Assembly (NCBI GenBank): GCA_000435675.1
Contig: FR895148.1
Coordinates: 121,398 to 185,397 of the forward strand
From: Eggerthella sp. CAG:298
Lineage (GTDB): Bacteria > Actinomycetota > Coriobacteriia > Coriobacteriales > Eggerthellaceae
DNA: 64,000 bases
Reading direction: 5' to 3'
The translations under genes were made by a program, and so were the position numbers. Of this stretch, positions 37,676 through 47,384 are shown one piece after another; the first letter of the stretch is position 1; each line of letters opens with the position of its first letter. The notes beneath the pieces are model-generated. The model did no database searches, had not been told where the DNA came from, and saw only the letters and a program-made list of their open reading frames with translations.

Positions 37676-38854
37676 CTAAAGAGCGGCGAGCTCATCTTCG
37701 AAGAGCATGAGCGCATGAGCCACGGTCTGTTCGCGCACGCTCGCGCGATCCCCTGCAAAATGCATGACCTCCGCCCGGCTTCCCCGAGGGCTATCGACAC
37801 CGAACCAAACGGTACCGACAGGCTTCTCAGGCGAGCCACCACCTGGTCCTGCAACTCCGGTTACCGCAACGGCAACCGTGGTGGAAAGAGCGCTGCGTGA
37901 ACCCTGCGCCATCTGGATGGCCACCGGTTCGCTCACTGCTCCGTAGTGTTCAAGGTCTGAAGCGCTCACGTTGAGCAAGTGGTGCTTGACCTCATTCGAA
38001 TAGCTCACCACACCGCCCTCAACAACAGAAGAGCTTCCCGGAACTGCGGTAAGAGAGCCCGCGATCAAGCCACCCGTGCAGCTTTCTGCGGTAGAGAGCT
38101 TGGCGCCTTTCTCTAGAGCGAGCACGATCAACGCCGCTGCACGCGCGATGATCTCATCAGAGAGAACAACAGGGTCTTCGCTCGCTGCCTCAGCGTCATC
38201 GATCTTGCCTTCACCGGGAACGAAGCGCAGGATAGAGCGACATTTCGCCAGATAATCGAGCATCGAGATAACGGTGAGCACAAGCGCGATGATCATGACG
38301 ATCCACGAAACAACATAGAGCGGCGTCTCGATCGCTGGCGTGGAGATGAAGGGCTCGGAATCCTTGATGATGAAGAGCAGGATCGCGATGATCTGGAAGA
38401 CGGTCTTTGCCTTGCCATACCAACTTGCTGCGATGACCACCCCTTCAGAAGCAGCAAGCATGCGCAGGCCCGATACGATGAATTCGCGCGTGAGGATGAT
38501 GAGCGCGACCCACGAAGGCAAGATCTGGAGCTCGCATAATGCAAGGAGCGCCGCAGCAACAAGGATCTTGTCAGCCAGCGGATCCATGAACTTGCCGAAG
38601 TTCGTCACCTCTCCCCTGCTGCGCGCAAGATAGCCATCGAGCGCATCGGTGCAGGCGAGCACCACGAACAGAAGCGCCGCAAGCCAAGGCTTCAGCAGCT
38701 CGGCCTCGTTCCAGTCTGGGAACCATGTTGGCCAAGGACTCACGCAGGCAACGAAGAACACCGGCACGAGCAAGATACGGATGAGCGTGACGATATTGGC
38801 AGGCGTCCAGATCGTCGTAGGAGCTGCAGGTTGTGAAGAAGCGTTATCGCGCAC
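37676..38854 (-). CDS. pgsA: phosphatidylglycerophosphate synthase fused to CinA C-terminal (PncC) domain
   Basis: The N-terminal 220 residues are a CDP-alcohol phosphatidyltransferase: several membrane helices and the motif DALDGYLAR-N8-GKFMDPLAD (about 66-90), making PG-phosphate from CDP-diacylglycerol. The C-terminal 165 residues (from LSDEIIARAAALI) are the CinA-C/nicotinamide-nucleotide amidase domain, with TAESCTGGLI, GGVVSYSNEVK, SVVEGG and AVTGVAGPGGG. The frame is open through the joint, so this is one polypeptide. The GTG at 38854 is chosen for the perfect GGAGG six bases upstream; it overlaps the rimO stop by 11 bp. In many bacteria pgsA and cinA are separate neighbours upstream of recA. 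Confidence 0.92.
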   Translation of the reverse strand: MRDNASSQPAAPTTIWTPANIVTLIRILLVPVFFVACVSPWPTWFPDWNEAELLKPWLAALLFVVLACTDALDGYLARSRGEVTNFGKFMDPLADKILVAAALLALCELQILPSWVALIILTREFIVSGLRMLAASEGVVIAASWYGKAKTVFQIIAILLFIIKDSEPFISTPAIETPLYVVSWIVMIIALVLTVISMLDYLAKCRSILRFVPGEGKIDDAEAASEDPVVLSDEIIARAAALIVLALEKGAKLSTAESCTGGLIAGSLTAVPGSSSVVEGGVVSYSNEVKHHLLNVSASDLEHYGAVSEPVAIQMAQGSRSALSTTVAVAVTGVAGPGGGSPEKPVGTVWFGVDSPRGSRAEVMHFAGDRASVREQTVAHALMLFEDELAAL

Positions 38855-40199
38855 GCGAACCCTCCATTTCGTAGTAGAGCACATCTTCGATCATGATCGG
38901 AACGACCTCGCCAACCTTTCCTTCGTCGATGAACGTGACCCCATCGACATCGGGCGCTTGATAGGCGCTTCGTCCGAACAGCGCACCATCTTCTTCTTGC
39001 CCTAGCACGAGTACATCGACTTCTTTGCCAACAAAGCGTGCAAGGGAAGTTTGCGAAACACTATCGGCAAGATCGCGCAACGTACGCAAGCGCTCGAGCT
39101 TAGTCTCCTCATCGATCTGATCAGGAAGCACAGCAGCCTTGGTTCCCTCTTCAGGCGAATACGCGAAGACGCCCACATAATCGAAGTCAGCGTCTGAAAC
39201 GAAGTCGCAAAGCGCTTCGAATTGCTCATCGGTCTCACCGGGAAAGCCTACGATGAAGGTAGTACGCAGGGCGATGAGCGGGAACTTCGAGTGGATAAGG
39301 GCAAGAAGTTCCTGGAACTCTTCGCGCGAACCGCGACGATTCATCGCTTTGAGCAGATCAGCATCGACATGCTGGAGCGGAATATCGAGATAGTTACAGA
39401 TATTCTCATGCGCCACCATGACATCGAGTAGCTCTTCATCAACATGTTCGGGTTGAATGTAGAGCACGCGAAACCAGGTGGTAGGAAACGCAGAAGCAAG
39501 GCTGTCGAGCAGCCAAGCAAGACTACGCTTTGGCTCAAGATCGCTCCCCCAGATGCCGGTATCTTGTGCGATGAGCACGATCTCTTGCGTGCCTTGGCGA
39601 ACGAGCTGCGCAATTTCAGCATGGATGGTTTCGTAAGAAAAGCTGTGATAGCGACCACGAATGAAAGGAATCGCACAGAACGAGCAGAAACGATTGCAGC
39701 CATCGGATATCTTCACATATTCACTTCGGCCTGCATTCAATCGCGGTGGATTAGCTGAAGCATCACATGCGTCTTCGCACGTGGGATCGCCAAACAACTG
39801 ATCGAGCTTCATGGCGATCGAGTTTTCTTCGGCGCAAGGGACGAAAAGATCGGGTTCGGTCAATTCCTCGATGAGCTCTTCGCCAAAACGCGCAGGAAGG
39901 CAGCCGGAAACGACCAGTTTCGTACGACCGCTCTCCACAGAAGGAAGGCTCGCAACATCGAAGATGACATCCAAGTTCTCTTCGATCGCCTCACGCAAGA
40001 ACGAACAGGTATTGACGATGATCGCATCGAGCGCTTCAGTAGTGCAACCATTGCCGTCTTCAGCTTCTTCGAGCAGCTCCTGATCGACTACCTCGTAACC
40101 CGCCTGCGCGAGACGTGCAGCCATATGAGCCGAATCGACTTCGTTCTTCGCACACCCCAACGTGATGAACGAAACTCTTTTTTGAGAAGTTCCCTGCAT
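38844..40199 (-). CDS. rimO: ribosomal protein S12 methylthiotransferase RimO
   Basis: RimO is a radical-SAM enzyme that methylthiolates Asp of ribosomal protein S12. The start is FITLGCAKNEVDSA, typical of RimO rather than MiaB. The MTTase-domain cysteines and the radical SAM motif CNRFCSFCAIPF (about 167, 171, 174) are present, followed by IRGRYHS and a TRAM domain. The 451-residue length fits. Its ATG shares one base with the yajQ stop (TAATG) and its end overlaps the pgsA start, so yajQ-rimO-pgsA form a coupled operon. Confidence 0.96.
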   Translation of the reverse strand: MQGTSQKRVSFITLGCAKNEVDSAHMAARLAQAGYEVVDQELLEEAEDGNGCTTEALDAIIVNTCSFLREAIEENLDVIFDVASLPSVESGRTKLVVSGCLPARFGEELIEELTEPDLFVPCAEENSIAMKLDQLFGDPTCEDACDASANPPRLNAGRSEYVKISDGCNRFCSFCAIPFIRGRYHSFSYETIHAEIAQLVRQGTQEIVLIAQDTGIWGSDLEPKRSLAWLLDSLASAFPTTWFRVLYIQPEHVDEELLDVMVAHENICNYLDIPLQHVDADLLKAMNRRGSREEFQELLALIHSKFPLIALRTTFIVGFPGETDEQFEALCDFVSDADFDYVGVFAYSPEEGTKAAVLPDQIDEETKLERLRTLRDLADSVSQTSLARFVGKEVDVLVLGQEEDGALFGRSAYQAPDVDGVTFIDEGKVGEVVPIMIEDVLYYEMEGSRAR

Positions 40200-40696
40200 T
40201 AGCGATAGTTGGTGAACTGAAGCGGCTGGCCGTAATCTTGTTCCTTGAGAAAAGCGATCACTTCCTGGAGCGTATCGAGCTTAGGCCCAGAAACGCGAAG
40301 CTTATCACCTTCAATGGTGACCTTTACCTTGAGCTTGGTCGCCTTGATATCCTTATTGATCTTACCAGCGGTTTCTTTGTCGATCCCATCTACGATAGAA
40401 GCGGTTTGCTTGACCGTTCCACCAGAAGCAGCTTCAACTTTGCCCCAATTCACCGCTCCTAGGTCGATCCCACGCTTGATGAGCTTCGAAGAGATGATAT
40501 CGATCACTTGCTTAGCAACGAAATCGCTCGGTGCGCTTACCGTGAGCGTCTTATTGGCTTTATCGAGAGAGATCGATGCACCAGAATCTTTAAGGTCGTA
40601 GCGCTGAGCGATCTCCTTCTTTGCCTGCCCGAACGCATTGTCGACTTCCTGGATATCGACCTGTGATACTACATCGAAACTTGAGTCTTTTGCCAT
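40199..40696 (-). CDS. yajQ: YajQ family nucleotide-binding protein
   Basis: YajQ proteins have two RNP-like domains and bind nucleotides; a cyclic-di-GMP binding role is described in Xanthomonas. The 165-residue protein has SSFDVVSQVDIQEVDNA at the start, KEIAQRYDLKDS, KLIKRGIDLGAV and the ending DYGQPLQFTNYR, all family hallmarks. It is the first gene of the yajQ-rimO-pgsA::cinA group and follows the RodZ-like gene by 34 bp. Its role in this organism is not defined. Confidence 0.95.
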   Translation of the reverse strand: MAKDSSFDVVSQVDIQEVDNAFGQAKKEIAQRYDLKDSGASISLDKANKTLTVSAPSDFVAKQVIDIISSKLIKRGIDLGAVNWGKVEAASGGTVKQTASIVDGIDKETAGKINKDIKATKLKVKVTIEGDKLRVSGPKLDTLQEVIAFLKEQDYGQPLQFTNYR

Positions 40697-40730
40697 GATG
40701 TTCCTTTCATAGTAAAGAGTTGTGAGCGCG

Positions 40731-41939
40731 CTATTCGCTCGTACGTGAAGATCCCGAAGAGGATCCCGATGAAGATGACGAAGAAGAGCTGCCTGAGCTT
40801 GAGCTGGAAGAACCTGAAGAGCTTGAAGAATCTCCCCTAGTGCTCGCCGTAGGTGTCGTGCCCGAAGTGGAGCTTTGAGGACGCTGAACCTCAGGGTGAT
40901 CAGCGTACCACTTGTTCAAGATCTCGTTGAAGTTGAACGAGACGCTCGCAACACCGCGGCTATTCTCTTCAAGCGTTTGCTCCACTCCGTCTACCTTGAG
41001 AACGAGGTTGTTCGGATTGGAGGTAACGAACTTGATGTTGCCAGAGCTCGTATAGGTCTGCGTTGCCTGCCCGCGCACATCGCCCGCCTCCTTTGTGGAG
41101 CCATCGACGATCACTTCGATATAGGCTTCCTTGCCTGCAGGTACTTCATAGGAAAGGGTGAAGTCGGTCGGTGCGACTGCTTGAGGCTCTTGGCTAGCCT
41201 GATCATCGCCGTTCTCTTGGCTCTCGATTCCCGTAACAGGGATGTTCTGAACATCGTTTTGATTGTTCGAGCAGGACACGATGGAGACGATAACGACGAT
41301 GAGGATGATGATAACGACCGCTGCACCGATGATGATAGGCATACGATTGCGCGGCGCATGCCCCATGCCGCGTGAAGGGTTCGCATAGAGGTTCACGTAT
41401 TTTCCATCAGGGATCGCTTCACGTCGTGCAGGATGCAGCTGCGGATCATCGCTACGGCTTTGACGCGCTTGAGCACGAGCGCGTACTTCTGCCATATGAT
41501 CGTTGTCATCGGGCATATCGGAATAGATGCGCCTTCCACTGCGCGTGGTGTCGCCATCGTTGACGCGCTGGCGATTCGAAGAGACCGCTTTGAATTGGTT
41601 GGTTGGCTGGCGCTTTCCCGGGCGCGAGGTAGCTCGCGAGGTGTTCTGATGCATGTAGCGGTTCTCGATCGCATTCTGGTGAGCACGACCTATCTGGTTA
41701 GCGTAGCTCTCGTCAAGATACATGCGGGTAACATCATTCGCATTCAGACCAAGGAAACGCGCATAGGCATTGATCATGTTGCGCGAATAGCCACGTGGAG
41801 GCATGCGATCGAAATCGCTGTTCTCAATTGCCTCTAAGATATCGGGACGGATACGCAGGCGACGAGACACCGCATTGAGCTCGTACCCTTTCGAGATGCG
41901 CGCCTCTTTGAGCACGCTACCAAAGCTTATATGGTTCAC
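40731..41939 (-). CDS. RodZ-like HTH membrane protein with poly-serine tail
   Basis: The N-terminus (about 4-72) is an HTH_25/RodZ-type helix-turn-helix (GSVLKEARISKGYELNAVSRRLRI, then PPRGYSRNMINAYARFLGL). A polar linker (about 80-205) leads to a single membrane helix (about 206-232), an extracytoplasmic DUF4115-like beta domain (about 255-350), and a tail of nearly pure serine with Gly and Thr (about 355-402). RodZ links MreB to the elongasome; here it may play a cognate envelope role, but mreB is not in the window. It lies 17 bp after ftsK. Serine codons in the tail are mixed, so the tract is not a simple DNA repeat. Confidence 0.85.
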   Translation of the reverse strand: MNHISFGSVLKEARISKGYELNAVSRRLRIRPDILEAIENSDFDRMPPRGYSRNMINAYARFLGLNANDVTRMYLDESYANQIGRAHQNAIENRYMHQNTSRATSRPGKRQPTNQFKAVSSNRQRVNDGDTTRSGRRIYSDMPDDNDHMAEVRARAQARQSRSDDPQLHPARREAIPDGKYVNLYANPSRGMGHAPRNRMPIIIGAAVVIIILIVVIVSIVSCSNNQNDVQNIPVTGIESQENGDDQASQEPQAVAPTDFTLSYEVPAGKEAYIEVIVDGSTKEAGDVRGQATQTYTSSGNIKFVTSNPNNLVLKVDGVEQTLEENSRGVASVSFNFNEILNKWYADHPEVQRPQSSTSGTTPTASTRGDSSSSSGSSSSSSGSSSSSSSSGSSSGSSRTSE

Positions 41940-41956
41940 GGTAACCCTCCCAGTAG

Positions 41957-44512
41957 TTATCCATCGTTTTCCTCAAACGCGCGAATGGTTTCAAGTTCGA
42001 CTGAATCGACGAGCACTTCGCGAGGTTTAGAGCCATTGGGCGGACCAACGATCCCTTTCGCTTCGAGTAAATCCATTATACGACCTGCGCGGGAATAACC
42101 AACGCTCAATCGGCGCTGAAGATTCGAAGTAGAACCCATGCCGGTCGAGCAGACGATCTCGGCGGCTTCCCACACCAGCGGGTCATCCGATACTCCACCC
42201 GAAGAACCGCTGCCATCAGGTGAGGAATCACCCAGTGTGATGAGGTTCGTGGAGAGGATATCGTTATGGTACTCGGGCTCACCCTGTTCTTTGAGGTGCT
42301 CGACCACTGCGGCAATCTCGTCCTCCGAAACGAAACACCCTTGGATACGCTGTGGTTTTGCCAGTTCGGGCTTGGAAAGGAGAAGGTCTCCTAGGCCGAT
42401 GAGGTTTTCAGCACCGGGCGTGTCGAGCACGACACGCGAGTCGATGCCTGAGGCAACGTTGAAAGCGATACGGTTGGTGATGTTCGCCTTGATAAGACCG
42501 GTGACCACGTTGGTCGAAGGGCGCTGAGTAGCGACGATAAGGTGTATGCCCGCCGCACGAGCAAGCTGCGCCAAGCGCGAGATGGAGAACTCGACCTCTT
42601 TGCCCACGTTCATCATAAGATCGGCAAGCTCGTCGATGATGATGACGATATAGGGCAGCTCTTCGAGCACCTCAGCGTTCTCAGGGTCCTTCTCGGCTGC
42701 CTTCTTGCTCTCCTGAGCCTTCGCATTGTATTGACCGATGTTGCGCGCACCAAGGCCAGAGAACACTTTGAGCCTACGCTCCATTTCAGCGACCGCCCAC
42801 GCGAGCGCACTTGCTGCTTCACGCGCTTCGGTCACAACGGGAACGTAGAGATGCGGGATGCCGTTATAGGGAGTGAACTCGACGCGCTTCGGGTCGATCA
42901 TGATGAAGCGCACCTCAGCAGGTGTTGCGCGCATGAGAATCGACATGATCATAGCATTGATGGAGACTGATTTACCTGAACCGGTGGTACCGCCGATGAG
43001 CAAGTGAGGCATCTTGGCAAGATCGGAAACGATGCACTCCCCTTCCACGTCCTTACCGATCGCGATCTGAAGCGGTCCGCCCTTAGTGCCCTTGAGCACA
43101 TCGCCAAGATAGACCGTCTGACGTACCTGGTTAGGAACTTCGATGCCCACATAGTTCGTACCAGGGATCGGTGCGAAGATACGCACACCTGGCGACGCTA
43201 GTGCGAGTGCGATGTCGTCAGTGAGATTCGAAACGCGATTGACGCGCACACCAGAGGGAAGATCGACCTTGAAGAGCGTGACCGTAGGTCCGGCTACCCA
43301 CCCGACCACATCGGCATCGACACCGAAATCATGAAGCGTATCTTCAAGGTTCTGCGCCACGATCTTGAGCGAGGCATCGGTCTCTGCATGCTGGTTCTCT
43401 GCAGAAGAAACATTTAAGAGGTTGAAATCGGGAAGCGTGAAACCATCGAGCGGCTGCGGTATGGCACTCGGGACGGCCACGCGCTTCTTCTTCGGCTTTT
43501 TCCCTGCCTGTTCGGCCTTGTTGCTCTTAGCTGCCACTTCCTCTGCATCGAGCAGGACCGTCTTCTGTTCGTGTGCGCCTGCTGTGGGCGTTTCGGGAGC
43601 ATCGGAGAGCTTATGTTTGCGCGGACCAAGCTTTCGAGTGAGAGACTGCGCCTCTTTCGCCTGTTCATGATCGAGCACGCGGGTCTTGAGCGCCTCTTCC
43701 GGAAGCGGAGCGTGAGCAGGAGCGGGGCGTACCGATTCGCGCCCTTCGATCTTGCGAGGATCGATGCGCTGAGAGAGACGACGGCGCGCAAGCGGATGCT
43801 GGTTTTGCGTATGAGCAAGATTCATACGTGCGAACAGCGCCGCTTCGCTCTCCTCTGCTTCTTCTCGTGCACGGCGCTCATCGCGTATGCGTTCGAACGC
43901 CGCGGAGATCGAGAATCCGATGATGAGGATGCCGACGACGAAAAGCCCCACGATGATGATGAGCGAAACGGTGAAGCCGAACAAGCGCAGGAGCACCCAA
44001 GCGAACGCTCCTCCGCAGTAGCCGCCGTAATTCACGAGCGTAAGGGGATTGAAGACGATGTTGGGATCGACCTCAGCATTGGGCATGAGCATCGAAAGCA
44101 ACGTAAGCAGCGTAAGGAAGATGATGAGCGATCCAAGCGCCGTGCGCGCAGGAACAAGACCCGCATCGAAACGGAGCAAATAGGTGATCGCAACTACCAA
44201 GAGGAAGAATGGCAGCACATAGGCCCCGATACCGAAAGCATTATGAAGCCCCGCCCCCAGTAAGGAGGTGACCATGCCATCGGGAGGAAGCAAAGCGGTG
44301 ATGAACAGCGCCACAGCAAGCACCGCGAGCACCACGCCAGCGATATCGTGTCTTGTGCGTGAATCGAGCAAAGCACCTTGTTGCATAGGTGCTTGCTTTT
44401 GATAATTACCGGGTTTTCCTTTGACCGCGCCTTGAGCAGAAGACCGCTTCGTTGAAGCGCTCTTCCCTTTTTGCGAGGCTCCGCGCGAGCGATTGTCGGG
44501 CTGCCTGGCCAT
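41957..44512 (-). CDS. ftsK: DNA translocase FtsK/SpoIIIE
   Basis: FtsK pumps chromosomal DNA through the septum. Four to five N-terminal membrane helices (about 50-205) are followed by a charged linker (about 210-370), the motor with Walker A GTTGSGKS (about 506-513) and Walker B IIIIDELADLM, and the C-terminal winged-helix gamma domain (about 780-850) that reads KOPS-like sequence (GSTSNLQRRLSVGYSRAGRIMD). At 851 residues it is an SpoIIIE-size protein. It precedes the RodZ-like gene and follows rnj, the common rnj-ftsK order of Gram-positives. Confidence 0.96.
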   Translation of the reverse strand: MARQPDNRSRGASQKGKSASTKRSSAQGAVKGKPGNYQKQAPMQQGALLDSRTRHDIAGVVLAVLAVALFITALLPPDGMVTSLLGAGLHNAFGIGAYVLPFFLLVVAITYLLRFDAGLVPARTALGSLIIFLTLLTLLSMLMPNAEVDPNIVFNPLTLVNYGGYCGGAFAWVLLRLFGFTVSLIIIVGLFVVGILIIGFSISAAFERIRDERRAREEAEESEAALFARMNLAHTQNQHPLARRRLSQRIDPRKIEGRESVRPAPAHAPLPEEALKTRVLDHEQAKEAQSLTRKLGPRKHKLSDAPETPTAGAHEQKTVLLDAEEVAAKSNKAEQAGKKPKKKRVAVPSAIPQPLDGFTLPDFNLLNVSSAENQHAETDASLKIVAQNLEDTLHDFGVDADVVGWVAGPTVTLFKVDLPSGVRVNRVSNLTDDIALALASPGVRIFAPIPGTNYVGIEVPNQVRQTVYLGDVLKGTKGGPLQIAIGKDVEGECIVSDLAKMPHLLIGGTTGSGKSVSINAMIMSILMRATPAEVRFIMIDPKRVEFTPYNGIPHLYVPVVTEAREAASALAWAVAEMERRLKVFSGLGARNIGQYNAKAQESKKAAEKDPENAEVLEELPYIVIIIDELADLMMNVGKEVEFSISRLAQLARAAGIHLIVATQRPSTNVVTGLIKANITNRIAFNVASGIDSRVVLDTPGAENLIGLGDLLLSKPELAKPQRIQGCFVSEDEIAAVVEHLKEQGEPEYHNDILSTNLITLGDSSPDGSGSSGGVSDDPLVWEAAEIVCSTGMGSTSNLQRRLSVGYSRAGRIMDLLEAKGIVGPPNGSKPREVLVDSVELETIRAFEENDG

Positions 44513-44570
44513 GTAAACCTTTCTGTAGTGCGTTTAATAGTGTGATAAAGGTTTCTGTATGAATTATAGA

Positions 44571-46418
44571 CTAAAGCTCAAGGATATTCACGATGACAAG
44601 CGGCCGCTGGTTCGTGCGTTCCCAAAGCACGGAAAGCAGCGCACTTCGAGCGATCTTTCGCGTTTCGCGCGGCGGCTCTTCCTTCGAGAGCGAACGCTGT
44701 ATCGCATTCGAGACCGCTTTGCTCACCGCTTTCACCAGTTCAGGATCATCACCGCCAGGAATGCCATGCATCTCGACAAGAACAGGCGTTACCAGTGAAC
44801 GGCTCTTTCTATTCACGGCACACGCGATGCTCGCCACCCCTTGCGCACCGAGGCTCGAACGCTCATGGAGCACCATTTCGGACGTGTCGCCCACAGAAAG
44901 ACCATCAACAAGTACGATGCCGCTCGGCACCGATTCGCCGATCTTGATCCCCTTAGAGCTCAGTTCGATCGATTCACCGTTCTCAAGGATGAAGACATCT
45001 TCAGGCGAAACACCCGTTGCTTCAGCGAGATTGGCATGTGCGCGCAAATGGGTCGCTTCACCGTGAACCGGCAAGAACGCTTGAGGGCGCACGATGGACA
45101 AAACGAGCTTGAGCTCTTCAGCACCCGCATGACCAGACACATGCACGCATGCGCGCGATTTGTCGTAGACATCCGCACCGATCTTCGCGAGCGAGTTCAC
45201 CACACGCGTGACCGCTTTCTCGTTGCCCGGAACCGGCGTTGCCGAGATGATAACGGTGTCGCCTTCATCGATCGAGATGGTCTTATGGTTACCCCCGGCG
45301 ATACGTGCTAGCGCTGAAAGTGGCTCACCCTGAGAGCCAGTGCACATGACCACATAGCTATCGGGCGGCATACCCTTCAGGTCGTACGCATCGATGATGT
45401 CCTTGTCGGAGATGTTGAGGTAGCCCAGACGGCGCGCGATATCGGTATTCTGGACCATCGAGCGCCCCGTAACGGCGACCTTGCGCCCGTTCTTCACAGC
45501 CGCATCGCAGATCTGCTGCATACGATGAATGTGCGAAGCGAACGAAGCGACGATCACGCGTCCCTTCGCGCCTGAGATGATGCGATCGAGCGCTTTGCCC
45601 ACTTCAGCTTCTGAAGGCGTGAAGTTGGGGTTCGTTGCGTTCGTCGAGTCGGAGAGCATAAGATCGACGCCCTCTTTGGCGAAGCGTGCCAGAGCTGCAA
45701 AATCGGTCTGAACACCATCGATCGGCGATTGATCGAGCTTGAAATCGCCCATATGGAGCACGTTGCCTGCAGGAGAACGATAGAACACGCCCACGGCATC
45801 GGGAATAGAATGGTTCACCGCGAAGAATTCTGCCTTGATGCATCCAAGATCGATCGTCTGACCTGGCTTGATCTCGCAAAGCTTCGCGTTCTTGATCTTG
45901 TGCTCTTTAAGCTTACCTTCGATGAGGCCGAGCGTGAGCTTGGTCGCATAGATCGGCACTTGCTTGCCCAGATCCTTCAGAAGATACGGCAAAGCGCCCG
46001 TGTGATCTTCGTGGCCATGCGTGATGATGATGCCACGCAGCTTATCAGCGTTCTCGAGCACGTAGGTGTAATCCGGCAGGATGAGATCGATGCCTGGATG
46101 ATCGTCATCGGGGAACATGAGACCCGCATCGTCGAGCACCATGTCATTCTTGCACTCGAAGACCGTCATGTTCTTGCCGATCGCATCGAGTCCGCCCAAG
46201 GGGATGATGCGCAGCGTTGCTTTAGGATCGCGCTTTGTCTGATTTTGCTTCGGCCTGCGATTATTGTTCTTCTTGTTTTGATTGTTCGATTTGTTATTGC
46301 CCTGCTTTGAGCCATTTACTTTGGAAAGCTTGGGGCGCTTTCGTTCAAGCTGAACGTGCTTGACAGTTTCATTGTTGCGTTTGTTCTGGTTTTTCGATTC
46401 TGTCTTTTGTTGCGCCAT
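44571..46418 (-). CDS. rnj: ribonuclease J with basic N-terminal extension
   Basis: RNase J is a metallo-beta-lactamase/beta-CASP enzyme with 5'-3' exo- and endonuclease activity in mRNA decay. The core begins at LRIIPLGGLDAIGKN (about residue 69), with the zinc motif HGHEDHTGALPYL (about 131-143), SDSTNA and HVSGHA. The preceding 68 residues are Lys/Arg/Asn/Gln-rich and disordered-looking, which lengthens the protein to 615 against about 555 for Bacillus RNase J1. It lies 63 bp downstream of dapA, as in many actinobacteria and Firmicutes. Confidence 0.95.
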   Translation of the reverse strand: MAQQKTESKNQNKRNNETVKHVQLERKRPKLSKVNGSKQGNNKSNNQNKKNNNRRPKQNQTKRDPKATLRIIPLGGLDAIGKNMTVFECKNDMVLDDAGLMFPDDDHPGIDLILPDYTYVLENADKLRGIIITHGHEDHTGALPYLLKDLGKQVPIYATKLTLGLIEGKLKEHKIKNAKLCEIKPGQTIDLGCIKAEFFAVNHSIPDAVGVFYRSPAGNVLHMGDFKLDQSPIDGVQTDFAALARFAKEGVDLMLSDSTNATNPNFTPSEAEVGKALDRIISGAKGRVIVASFASHIHRMQQICDAAVKNGRKVAVTGRSMVQNTDIARRLGYLNISDKDIIDAYDLKGMPPDSYVVMCTGSQGEPLSALARIAGGNHKTISIDEGDTVIISATPVPGNEKAVTRVVNSLAKIGADVYDKSRACVHVSGHAGAEELKLVLSIVRPQAFLPVHGEATHLRAHANLAEATGVSPEDVFILENGESIELSSKGIKIGESVPSGIVLVDGLSVGDTSEMVLHERSSLGAQGVASIACAVNRKSRSLVTPVLVEMHGIPGGDDPELVKAVSKAVSNAIQRSLSKEEPPRETRKIARSALLSVLWERTNQRPLVIVNILEL

Positions 46419-46432
46419 TTCCTCTCATTTCT

Positions 46433-46468
46433 AAACAGCACGCCCTTGTGCGCTTAGACGTGCTGTTT
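46433..46468 (-). terminator. hairpin after dapA, possible terminator
   Basis: AAACAGCACG pairs perfectly with CGTGCTGTTT (10 bp, 16-nt loop) 13 nt after the dapA stop. The U-tract on the minus strand is only three residues, so termination may be partial and let rnj be read through. Confidence 0.5.
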
Positions 46469-46481
46469 CTTGTATAGATGG

Positions 46482-47384
46482 TTACTTCAAAACGCCAACT
46501 TGGCGCATTACCTCTGCGAGTTCGGCTGATTGTTCAGCCGTTGCGTTGACGAGCGGCAAGCGCACGCCACCAACAGGGAATCCGAGCAGGTTCAAAGCCT
46601 CTTTCACCATGATGGGATTCGAGGTGATGAAAAGCTCGTTCATGAGCGGAAGAAGGGCTTCGTTAGCCTTCGCGGCTGCTTCGAAATCTCCCGCAGCGCA
46701 GAGATCGACGATCTCCTTCATGTGATCGGGTGCTACGTTTCCGATGGTGGAAATGACACCAGCACCACCGAGCTTCATGATGTCGTAGGTAAGGGCATCG
46801 TCTCCTGAATACACCTCGAAGCCTTCTGGCGCGCCTGCCAGAATAGCTGCGACCTGCTCTAGATTACCCGATGCTTCTTTGATCGCAACGATATTATCCA
46901 CTTCGTTCGCCAGGCGAAGGGTCGTTTCCGCGGTCATATTGATAACGCAACGACCAGGGATGTTGTAGAGGATGCACGGAAGATCGATGCTTTCTGCGAT
47001 GGTCTTGAAGTGCTGATAGAGACCTTCTTGCGGAGGCTTGTTGTAGTAAGGGACCACGAGCATGAAGCCATCCACGCCCAGCTTCTGCACATCACGCGCG
47101 AAATCGACCGTGTCAGCCGTGCAGTTGTCACCCACGTTGGCGATAACGGGCACTTCCCCATCGATCTCAGAGACGACCGCTTCGAAGAGCTTCATCTTCT
47201 GCGGATAGAACACCGTAGGGCTTTCGCCGGTGGTGCCATTGATGATGAGCGCATCGGCACCGTTCTCAACAAGACGACGAGCCAACGCACGCGCTTGTTT
47301 GAGGTCGAGATTGAGGTTCTCGTCGAACGGAGTGACCATTGCGGGAATCATACGACCAAAACGAGGCGCTGTTGCTGCTGACAT
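46482..47384 (-). CDS. dapA: 4-hydroxy-tetrahydrodipicolinate synthase
   Basis: DapA condenses pyruvate with aspartate semialdehyde, the first committed step to diaminopimelate and lysine. The Schiff-base lysine is in IVAIKEASG (about 166), the catalytic tyrosine in LYNIPGR (about 140), and GTTGESPT (about 50-57) binds substrate. The 300-residue length is normal. dapB lies upstream with a 102-bp gap, so wall and lysine precursor synthesis are grouped here. Confidence 0.96.
   Translation of the reverse strand: MSAATAPRFGRMIPAMVTPFDENLNLDLKQARALARRLVENGADALIINGTTGESPTVFYPQKMKLFEAVVSEIDGEVPVIANVGDNCTADTVDFARDVQKLGVDGFMLVVPYYNKPPQEGLYQHFKTIAESIDLPCILYNIPGRCVINMTAETTLRLANEVDNIVAIKEASGNLEQVAAILAGAPEGFEVYSGDDALTYDIMKLGGAGVISTIGNVAPDHMKEIVDLCAAGDFEAAAKANEALLPLMNELFITSNPIMVKEALNLLGFPVGGVRLPLVNATAEQSAELAEVMRQVGVLK

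Noticed and set aside
40740..40850. Serine-tail DNA as a phase-variable simple repeat
   Set aside because: The codons are mixed (tct, tcg, agc, tcc), so no uniform repeat unit exists for slippage.
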